Source: Periplaneta americana
Taxonomy: Eukaryota; Arthropoda; Insecta; Blattodea; Blattidae
Assembly (NCBI RefSeq): GCF_040183065.1
Contig: NC_091123.1
Span: 107,048,821-107,112,820, forward strand
Direction: 5' to 3'
Length of the DNA: 64,000 bases
Shown here: piece by piece, positions 55,990 through 64,000 of the stretch
Position numbering within the stretch: the first letter of the stretch is position 1
Layout of the letters: each line of letters begins with the position of its first letter
The notes under the pieces: model-generated
What the model saw: the letters and a program-made list of their open reading frames with translations, nothing else
Told to the model about the DNA's origin: nothing
The model's database searches: none
Program-made: the position numbers and the translations under genes

Positions 55990-56230
55990 TGATTTCACGA
56001 GAGCTGGATCCTTGAACGTAGGCCGTTTAGACCCATTGTACGCCCTATAAGCGATGATTGTCTAAGCTTAAGCGATGATGGCCTGGCGACATTCGTGATA
56101 TGTGGGCTGTTCTTTCTGGACCCTGCAGGTAAGGTCCGATCATCTACTGATGAGTCCGAACTCAGAGCCCCGAGTCCCAAGCCCTTAGAACGTAGATCAG
56201 CATCGGAAACTCGTACTACTCCCAGACACC
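55990..56230. other. Unassigned, possible dispersed repeat
   Basis: A relatively GC-rich block with GTAGGCCGTTTAGACCC and GGTAAGGTCCGATC. No second copy in the window and no domain recognised. Confidence 0.3.
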
Positions 56231-56309
56231 ACCTTAGCCTATTTTTGCTATTACATATGATAGATAAAAATGAGGGAGAAGTGGAATGTGTTGATATAAT
56301 GAAAGAATG

Positions 56310-56450
56310 AAACGGAAGTACCCCGAGAAAAACCCTCTGTAACGTCTATTTGTCCACCACAAATTCCACCCATACCTGATCGGAATCGAACGCCTGGATG
56401 GAAAGCCAACGCTCTAGCACTGTGGCCACAGACGCAGTAATTATGATTAG
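56310..56450 (-). repeat. tRNA-derived SINE (minus strand)
   Basis: On the minus strand CTGTGGCCACAGTGCTAGAG and GCGTTGGC form a D-arm/A-box region, and GGCGTTCGATTCC is a good B box. The remainder on the far side includes GAAACGGAAGTACCCCGAG, shared with about 16208. It ends about 40 bp before the Atf3 exon. Confidence 0.7.
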
Positions 56451-56486
56451 TGATTACAAAGTCGTGAAACGCGACCATTAACCTAC

Positions 56487-56594
56487 CTGTACAAGGTTGA
56501 CGGTGCGTTCCCTCTTCTTCAAGCGACACTTTGTGGCGGCGATCTTGTTCCTCTCTCGACGTCGCCGTCGACGCTCCTCGTCCTCGGCCGTAAG
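56487..56594 (-). CDS. Atf3: Atf3-type bZIP factor, basic-region exon
   Basis: The exon is bounded by TTGCAG (56600-56595) and GTAGGT (56486-56481). Its 36 codons include LTAEDEERRRRRRERNKIA and ATKCRLKKRERTVNLVQ. The bZIP signature N-KIAATKC-R is complete, including the invariant Asn and Arg that contact DNA. Splicing to 49334 gives VNLVQ followed by ESEVL, keeping the leucine heptad in register. The 36-codon phase-0 exon matches my recollection of vertebrate ATF3 gene structure (separate basic-region exon). Upstream exons were not found in the window. Confidence 0.94.
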
Positions 56595-58205
56595 CTGCAA
56601 TGTGAACATCTTATTTTACCTCAAACATCAGCTTTTATCATGACGTTTATGTGAGAACAGTTGAGATTATCTAAATAGTTTTCTACAGTAACTAAAGTTG
56701 CAGTTTCATTTTATGGCGATCTTTCAAGGATTCAAGGATTATCCAGATTGAAGACTTACTTTTTGCAAAAGTGTGAAATAAATCCATAACAATAGAAGCA
56801 GAGGAATTAGAGATTTTATTAAAATAACTATTATATGAGAAAGAAATTAGCCTAAAATGTAAAACCCAGTTCCTTGTTTTTGTATTTTTCTGGTGTGATC
56901 TTACTAGACTCCACACATCTTTCAGTTTTTCTTTACCATATAATTACTTTTTCACACACAGTGGAGCTCTGATTATCTTCGTAATTAGTTTTTAAAATGA
57001 GACCTTTATCGAAACGACGATAATAGAAAACCCATGGAATAGAGCGACAATTGCTTCAAAAAATAAAACCAAGGAGCAAATTTTTTGTCTTAGGTTATAA
57101 CTTAGAACAAAATTATTAGAAGAATTAGGGCCTATCACATTTAACACCCTCGTATTGATTTAATTGTATAAAAATTATTAAATCCACAACATTTTATAGA
57201 CATTCTAACAGAAAAGCTTAATAAATATTGTAACATTTAAAAATTACCGAATCGCATATTCTGATGGTGCACAATATTTGTTTACATATTAAAATTAGCA
57301 GCCAAAACGTCTAAGTCACAAGGACAGTGGGCCTACAAAACGAAACATTCGAGCGGTGATTGGATGCTCGAGATTGTGCGATACTCCCTCCTCCAGGAGA
57401 AGTATATCGGTACGTGAACTTACAAAAAATACAATTTAGTGTAGTAGAATTTTGAAGATGAAGTTCCGTTGTAATTCATGCATTGGAAAACATTTTTGCT
57501 CTTTTTCTTCAAATATCTCTCATCGGTCATGTGGATTTAGCCATTTGTAACAATTCGTAAGAAATATGGTACTCTGCTGTCATATCTTTGTTCAGCTATA
57601 GGTGATGTAGATTTAATTTCCGCAACGATGTGTTCATATACTTCACTAACAATGGAAAAAATCCAGGCTATAGAATGTTAGGAGTTTAGAATATACAATT
57701 GATTATATAGGCATATTCTTAGGAGACACCTCCCTCTTTGTAATATAACTTACTAAAATAAGCTATGTATACGTATTTTCTAACGTATATAAAATAACCG
57801 AAGTAAATCTAAATACTGTAACTAAGTATTGTTTCAAATATAAACACTTACAAATAGACATATATTAGTCTATTTGTATTCCCAAAAACCGGATAAATGT
57901 TATTTTATGTACAGTTTCCCTGGAAAAGGATGAGACGATTGAATATTCCTAAGTCTCAGATGTAAGACACTGCGCATGATCGGAGACCAGAGCACCGATA
58001 CACAAGATAACGAATATTGAGTTATTTAAATTCAGGCTATTTGGTTTGTTACTAGCATCGTTCCGAAATTCAATTAAAAAACTGCAAAAAATATGATAAT
58101 ATTACGTAAATAAAAGATAAATATATACATAAATCGTGTAGTTAAATCGACAATGGACCTTCATGACTAGATCGACACTCCGCACAGAAAGGAAAGCTTT
58201 CATGT

Positions 58206-58285
58206 CGTTTCCATAGCTCAGACGGTAAGACTTCTGCGTGTTGTGTAGAAGAGTGCGAGTTCGATTCTTAGTCTACACAACAATT
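58206..58285 (+). repeat. tRNA-like SINE fragment
   Basis: CATAGCTCAGACGGTAAGAC is a good A box and GAGTTCGATTCTTAG a near-consensus B box. The anticodon loop would be 11 nt and the acceptor stem does not pair, so it is not a functional tRNA. Confidence 0.6.
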
Positions 58286-59789
58286 TTTTTTTTGTCTAAA
58301 TAACGTTGAAATAGCTAAGTCACGTTGAAATATAGTTCTACAAAGTCCTGAGATTAAGTGTTAATGATCGCAAACAATACAAAATTACAAGTTATAATAT
58401 TATAAACGTTAATCTAATGAATGCATTTATACACACACATATATACAATGTAAATGCATATATATTAAAAACTAACAATTAAAATGAAATTAAAAAAATA
58501 TATAATAATAGACAAACTTTTACAAAGGTTTAGAGTCCTTAGGCTATGTCATTTGTTGAGTAATTATTACAATAATTTATTAATAGCTTTCCCATATGTG
58601 TAAGAAATGCACTCGCAAAAAACAATTTTTGTTAAAAGTATGGCTTTGGATTATTTCATTCTCACACCTGCAGTTAATTTTAACTATTTTATCTACGTGT
58701 TTGCATTCAATTTTATTCATGTTATGATTGAATGTATAAGCACTGTTGCAGTTATTGAATAATTACATATATTAATAATAATTATTAAATACATCTGTTA
58801 AGTAACCAATTGCAGTATCTTTTGCAAAATCTTGAATGTTTAAGTTGTCAATAATATTTCTGTACTATATATTATAATACGTTAAAAGAATTTGCAATAG
58901 ATTTGGGATCCTCTACTTTATAATCATTGGTTTTAATGAAAAAATATTTTCTTTCTTAGGATATCTACAAGTTTAAATTTAATAATATTACGAACAGGTT
59001 TAATTGCATTATCTGAATTTTGTACTTTTCTACTCAAATATATTCTATTTCCCTCTTTCATAATTTTTGATAAATTACACTGTACTTCTGCACTGCAGTA
59101 TTTAAGAACATGAAGATCATTACATTGCAACTCATTACATATAGATTCTTCTTTTTAATACATGAGATTTTGAAGTCCCTGCGTTATCTACATGTTTTAA
59201 CTTTTGAATTTTTTCACAACATTGAGTGGAGAACATCCACTGAAGTGATTATGAAATTAAGTGAAAATTCAATATATTTACTCTTAATATCAGTAGTACC
59301 AGTATCATATATGTTTTTCCAAGATTCATTTTGTAGACATAAATGTAAATAATCACTAGATACAGCAATTACGATCCTTTCTTAGTTTTTAAATTAATAT
59401 TTTGAAATTGTTCAGTGACATTGGAAACACATAGGATTTGTTTATCATGGTCAGACAAGCCATTGATTATAGGTTCTGTCGAATAGGAATTCAGTCTAAT
59501 TCTGTGTACAAAACGTTTATCAATGGCTGTGTTACTTCAGCTTGTATGCTATGGGAAAATGACCCTACGAATAAGGTTTCCAGTTTCAAGGAGTGAATTT
59601 AATTTACTTTTACGGAAAAGTTCCGAGAGATAATCTATGTTTATGTCACTACAGATCACAAATTCCATATGAGATTTCTAAAGTGTTTTCTTTACAAATT
59701 CAATGTTGGCTATAAATATTAATAAATAATGTAAGAAATATGAATGATTGTAGTTATAAGTCTGATTTACATTATAAAAAGCAAGAAGT

Positions 59790-59870
59790 TACATTCCTCG
59801 GCAAGATTCGAACTTTCGATGTTTGGTTTTGTCGTCCAACGCACAACCACGGACCTATTCAATGCTTATG
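59790..59870 (-). repeat. tRNA-like SINE fragment (minus strand)
   Basis: On the minus strand AGGTCCGTGGTTGTGCGTTG resembles an A-box region, and AAAGTTCGAATCTTG a B box. No acceptor stem closure. Confidence 0.5.
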
Positions 59871-60125
59871 TTAATGACATACAATTTAGCTGTAGCAATG
59901 TGGTGTCATAACTTGGGGTTTGTTTATTTAATGTAATTAGATTTAATTTGATTAGTTTCGCAACAATTGGACTTCCTGTTATATCCTGTTATTTAGATAT
60001 TTAATTTAGGGTTGATTTATTAACTCTTACTATGCAAGATGCCTCTTATTTCAATAATTCTATATCATGTTAAATAGTCATTGTCTACACTAAAGTATTA
60101 TCGTCATCTCTCATTTCTCATCGTA

Positions 60126-61137
60126 ATGGCGAACCGACGTGACATGAGACAGCGAGTTATAGCTCTAGTTGAGGCTGGATATGGGGCTAGATCTGCTGGC
60201 CGTTTGGTCGGTGTTCCTGGAAGTACAGCCGCGAGATGGGTTCATCGTTACCAAAATTTTGGGGAGGTCGAAAATCGCCCTATTCCTGGGCGTCCGCGGA
60301 TTTCTTCATTGGAAGAGGATGCTCTTTTATTCGAGACAGTTCGACAGGACCCCTTTCTGACTGCTAACGAAATAAGAGCAGCATCTAACTTTCCCGGCTC
60401 TTCACAGACTGTGATCAGCAGGTTGAGGAACCGCGGTATTAGGAGCCGGAGGGCTGCGCAAATGGATATATTGGGGGGAAGCACAAGCTGTCGACCGTCT
60501 TGCCTTCGCTACCAATCGAGTGGATTTCGATTGGAGAAATGTAATTTTCTCCGACGAAACAACCATCTCGAGTGATTACGAAGGTCCTGTCAGTGTCTAT
60601 CGTGAGGATGGTCTCCGACATGATCAGCGCTATGTACACCGACGTGAAAGATCGGGGCGCTTTAGCATATCGTGTTGGGGGTGGATGTCTTACGATGGAC
60701 CTGGCGTTACAGAACGCATCGATGGCCGGTTTAATGCGGAAACTTACGAGCACATTCTGGAAAATATATTCCTTCCCTCCGCCCGAGAACGTTTTCCCGA
60801 AGGAACATTGCTGTTCCAGCAGGATAACCATCCCGTGCACTATGCTGCAAGCATTCAAAGATGGTTTCAAAGGAGACCCGAGATCGAAATCATTAATTGG
60901 CCTCCGAAGTCACCTGATTTGAATGTCATCGAAAATTTATGGGCGGAATTGAAAAAGAGAAGGATAGCCACCTATGCCCACCGACGCCCTCGAAATCGAG
61001 ACGAATTGTGGGATCAAGTTGTTGACACCTGGGAAGATCTCGCCGGGGATCAGAACTTATTCCACAATCTCGTGACATCCATGCCGGATCGACTTAGAGC
61101 TGTAATAGAAGCTGATGGCATGTGGACAAGATTTTAA
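60126..61137 (+). pseudogene. Tc1-like DD35E transposase with one frameshift
   Basis: The start ATG at 60126 (MANRRDMRQRVIALVEAGYG) is preferred over 60081 because the HTH begins there. A paired-type HTH is followed by GRPR. A G6 run at 60473-60478 carries one extra base and shifts the frame at about residue 116; the next frame runs intact to TAA 61137. Catalytic residues: D in VIFSDETT (60553), D in FQQDNH (60823), E in NVIENLW (60931). The last two are separated by 35 residues. Total length (about 336 residues) is normal for Tc1-like enzymes. Terminal repeats were not identified. Confidence 0.92.
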
Positions 61138-61317
61138 GTTAACAGCTCTCTTTTTGTTTCTTATGATTTTTGTTTGAGGAAGAATACTTTTAACTTCCAA
61201 GTAAGATTTATTTTTTTTGACGAGGTTCAGCCCAGAAATTGGGCATAAATTATTCCATATTTTTCGACAAATTAGACAGTCGAGGAACTCTGAACAAATT
61301 AATTACACCTCAATAAA
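61138..61317. other. 3' flank of the Tc1-like gene
   Basis: Contains GCCCAGAAATTGGGC near 61233, a short inverted repeat of unknown meaning. No terminal inverted repeat could be matched upstream. Confidence 0.35.
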
Positions 61318-61405
61318 AAAAAGTTTTACCTGGGATCGAACACGAGACGTTTCGGTTATACAATGGAACCGGCACGCTACTATATGAGCTACCGAGACAA
61401 GACAG
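61318..61405 (-). repeat. tRNA-derived SINE head (minus strand)
   Basis: On the minus strand TCGGTAGCTCATATAGTAGC (A box) and CGTGTTCGATCCCAG (B box) have correct spacing. An acceptor stem cannot be closed with seven base pairs. Confidence 0.65.
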
Positions 61406-61785
61406 TGATAGCAGCAGTCCAGAATGTAGATCCCTTAGCAGGCATTTGCCATTCGGTACAGTGAAGCAATGATATTTTGGGACTCGAGCTATGTTGTGAA
61501 ATCCTGCCCTTAAATGGCAGTCTTCTTCGTGATCCTTATTCTGGTCCTTGTCCTTGTTGTGGTCCTTGTAACAATTCTTGTACTATCTGTCATGTTATGT
61601 ATCCCTACGTCGATATCGAGTGAACCGCGCTGTAGAACTTTAACTTCCGACGACCAAGAATCGTCTCATTCTTTTTCAGGGTAACTGTACGTTAGAAAAT
61701 ACCTAAATACCGTAAATTATTTAGGTTATATTACAAAGAGGAGGGATGTCCGCTAAGAAGACGCCTATATATACCCAATGGTATT

Positions 61786-62049
61786 TTTTTAGTTGGTTAC
61801 TTAAGACGCAGTATCAACTAGTCCTACTAGGTTACTTAGCGTCGAAGAATTTGATGATGGAGAGATGGTATTTGGAGAGATGAGGCCGAGAATTCGCCAT
61901 AGATTATCTGACATTAGTCTTACTGTTGAGGAAAACCTTGGAAAAACGCAACCAGATAATCAGCCCAAGCAGGAATCGAACTCGCGTCTGAGCGCAATTT
62001 CGGGTGGGGAAGGAAAGCGTCTCAGCCCATTTGATCTACACTGGTGGCT
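61786..62049 (-). repeat. tRNA-headed SINE (minus strand)
   Basis: Same family as 6434-6667: shared GATGAGGCCGAGAATTCGCC/ATTCGCCATAGATTA and GGAAAACCTTGGAA pieces. GGAATCGAACTCGCG is the complement of a B box. Confidence 0.85.
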
Positions 62050-63605
62050 CCCCAATAGTATTTTCTAAACTCCAACGCTCTATATATCTCTTGTGGATAT
62101 TCTGTCACTGTTTGCTCTCACATTCACAACTTGGAATTCCATTTCTTGAAGTCTAGTACCTAACTATGATAGAACTGAGGTACAGAAAGAGTGACAACGT
62201 AACATTTTGATAATAGAGTAGTGCTTCCACCATTTAAAATTTGGTTTATTTAATTACATTCATTTTAAATGAACAAAGACTGTATAGATGCTAGAAAATT
62301 TTAGAAAGAGAAATTAAAAGAAAAATATTGCAAGTTTTATCATCTATTTGGTATTTTTTGGCACTGGAATGTATACTTTTATGGCTTTTTTTTTTGCATG
62401 TCTTGACAAAAAAAAAAATTGACGACGTAAGAGCAATGAAAAAGCACTGATAATTTTCTGCAGTATTTCGCGTGTACACATACTTCAATATGCTTACGGT
62501 TATTAGAAAATGTGCAAGTATACCAGGATTATTCAACTCATGTTAAAATTGCAAATGACTGTTTTACTTTCTCATTAAGCTGTAAAGATACAAAAAACCG
62601 ATTCTAAGTTTTTTGCGGAAATTACACTTTTTCAGAATCCCTGAAAAAGAAAATGGTTTGGTTATGTCGTTTGTCGGACACTGAACAGCTATTTCTCCCA
62701 AACTATTAGGCGGAATTCGTATCTAAAAGTTGATTTATCCAAACAACGTTTCGAATGAAATATAGGCTATAACCACAGATTGAAAGTGTTATAACTGTGG
62801 AGAATGGGGAGGACAATAGGATATATTAAAATAAATAAAAAATTATTAAGTGTTTTGTACTTAAGTGCATGGTTAATTAGAAAATTAGGTTGAAAGTCTG
62901 CGTAGTTCGGCAACAACACACCGCCGATCACTTGAGAATACACACACGAACTCAAGTCTATAGAGTAGCATTCCGTTCCCTAGTCACTACAGCAGGGTTG
63001 CCAAACTTCCTAATGGCAGGAAAGTACGATACGCGTTAATCTTTTTATTCAGTTTGCAAGAAGTGTCCATGTTATTTAAAAACTGCAAAGAGATCAATAA
63101 TTCTTTATATCAGTTCCTCAAATGACAAAAGTAAAAATAAGAATCGCACGAGAGTACTTATCGAGTAAAACACGTTAACATTTAGGGAATTTCTTTCTGA
63201 GAAGATTATTTATGGACTTTAAATTACTGAAAGCAAAAAACTACACGAATCACCAGACAATTTTCCTGGCGATTTTCTTGTAGTAACTAGAATAAAGTGA
63301 CAAATGAGAAGGTGAAAATTGTATCGACGGGAATAAGTTTTTCAAAGATAAATTAATTATATACGGAATTATTTTACTTTTCGTTCCAATATTAGTTTAT
63401 TTACCAGTTTCCGACAGAAACGGACAGTAGAAGAGGATCCTAAATAATTAAAAGACATACTGAACCGAAGCAAGGTCGTACAAATAAATATTTTTACTGT
63501 TCACTTAAGTCACTGAGAGATTTAAATATTCATTCTCAACCAGAAACCAAGGAATCTCTAGAGGGTCTAAGATCAGTTAATGAGGGACCGCAAACAAAAT
63601 ATTAT
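62050..63605. other. AT-rich stretch, nothing recognised
   Basis: No coding or repeat feature could be supported. Confidence 0.4.
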
Positions 63606-64000
63606 GCAGAGGGTCATTTCATAAATAATGCACAGGTTGGTAGAACTGAAAAGTGGATGATGCGACACCAATGAAAATTACGTCAGTTGGAGTTGAAGAT
63701 TTGAGGAAGAAGCACGTGTGTTTGTTTCGTCCATAGCATATTCTGTGTTTAGATAACGAGAGCTACACGTGTCTCGGGTACTACGTGACGACTGAAGATA
63801 TTAGATTAAAGATTGACTCTTGATGTGGCAAACCCTCACAGAAATTCACAGCGAAGCGGAGTCTGTGATGGGTTTACAGTTTCTCGTTGGGCTACTCGCT
63901 CGTTTTCGTGTCAGCTTAGATGATGATGCAAGACCAGGAAGGCCGGGAACATCAACACATGAACAAAGTATGAAACTTGTGGCGGATGCTCTTCAGGAAT
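63606..64000 (+). mobile_element. mariner-like element, 5' part, cut by window edge
   Basis: GAGGGTCATTTCATAAATAA near 63610 looks like a mariner terminal repeat. About 230 bp later, across a frameshifted stretch, the reading becomes EIHSEAESV, RFRVSLDDDARPGRPGTSTH and EQSMKLVADALQE, the HTH-linker region of mariner transposases (RF-x-D-PRxGRPST). It is a different subfamily from the pair at 21373-24036. The catalytic part lies beyond the window. Confidence 0.75.

Larger units (their letters stand above)
49335..56486 (-). other. Atf3 intron between basic region and zipper
   Basis: The donor is GTAGGT (56486-56481) and the acceptor is TTTCAG (49340-49335). The 7,152-bp intron holds at least seven repeat insertions in both orientations. 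Intervals without an assigned repeat (about 49806-51340 and 53093-54780) show no further exon that I recognise. The minus frame at 50481-50681 is protein-like (LKDRQLFEHVKSNYTNEIV) but unassigned. Confidence 0.85.
56595..60125. other. AT-rich stretch, upstream Atf3 intron, with tRNA-like repeats
   Basis: It should be intron 5' of the basic-region exon. No N-terminal Atf3 exon was recognised. Two tRNA-like segments are listed separately; frames at 58933-59130 and 59110-59352 look random. Confidence 0.45.

Noticed and set aside
56147..56214. CTGATGAGTCCG followed by GGAAAC, a hammerhead lookalike
   Set aside because: TCCGA does pair with TCGGA about 45 nt away, but that pairing consumes the GA of the required GAAA, and no stem III plus NUH site fits. 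Without missing bases the core cannot form.
59110..59352. 80-codon plus frame
   Set aside because: AT-driven hydrophobic composition, no motif, no splice or promoter support.
58206..61405. Possible tRNA genes at 58206-58285, 59790-59870 and 61318-61405
   Set aside because: A and B boxes are present, but acceptor stems do not pair and anticodon loops are not 7 nt; they are SINE heads or pseudo-tRNAs.

Overview
This window is insect nuclear DNA: AT-rich, intron-containing, and dense with decayed transposons and SINEs. The repeat families (a tRNA-headed SINE with a strong B box, a LINE ending in a TAAG-rich tail, and an endonuclease/RT LINE with ATTC- or TATG-type tails) are ones I associate with cockroaches and related Blattodea. 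That assignment is inference from memory, not from a search.

One host gene is clear. Two exons of a bZIP factor of the ATF3/JDP2 type (insect Atf3) lie on the minus strand: the basic-region exon at 56487-56594 and the last exon, with leucine zipper and C-terminus, at 49068-49334. They join in phase across a 7.15-kb intron. The N-terminal exon or exons should lie beyond the right edge or went unrecognised. Two weak candidate first exons (16.5-16.9 kb) and one half THAP zinc finger (20.5 kb) are the only other possible host coding pieces.

Layout. 0-10 kb: AT-rich DNA with a foldback element, a PIF/Harbinger derivative with TAA target duplications, SINEs, and two large palindromes; one palindrome carries a hammerhead-ribozyme-like core in each arm and the other a transposase C-terminus. 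10-12.4 kb: a Jockey-type LINE 3' end and a second LINE 3' end. 12.7-15.5 kb: a MITE and a ~140-bp tandem array interrupted by another foldback. 17-26.8 kb: a region bounded by Tigger/pogo-like ends, holding THAP and LTR-like pieces, two mariners joined tail to tail, and a broken Tigger transposase. 27-36 kb: SINEs and fragments of piggyBac, hAT, Jockey and DUF4817-type transposases. 37.6-43.3 kb: a LINE cluster. 43.3-49 kb: nothing recognised. 49-56.6 kb: Atf3 3' end and its repeat-filled intron. 56.6-64 kb: tRNA-like SINEs, a Tc1-like DD35E transposase with one frameshift, and the start of another mariner at the right edge.

All transposon genes seen are broken or cut by the window edge. The most unusual signals are the three hammerhead-like motifs with compensatory stem II changes, the tail-to-tail mariner composite whose copies have lost different catalytic residues, a non-autonomous repeat sharing a LINE tail, and a strong excess of the octamer TAGGCCTA. 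No whole new gene system was found.
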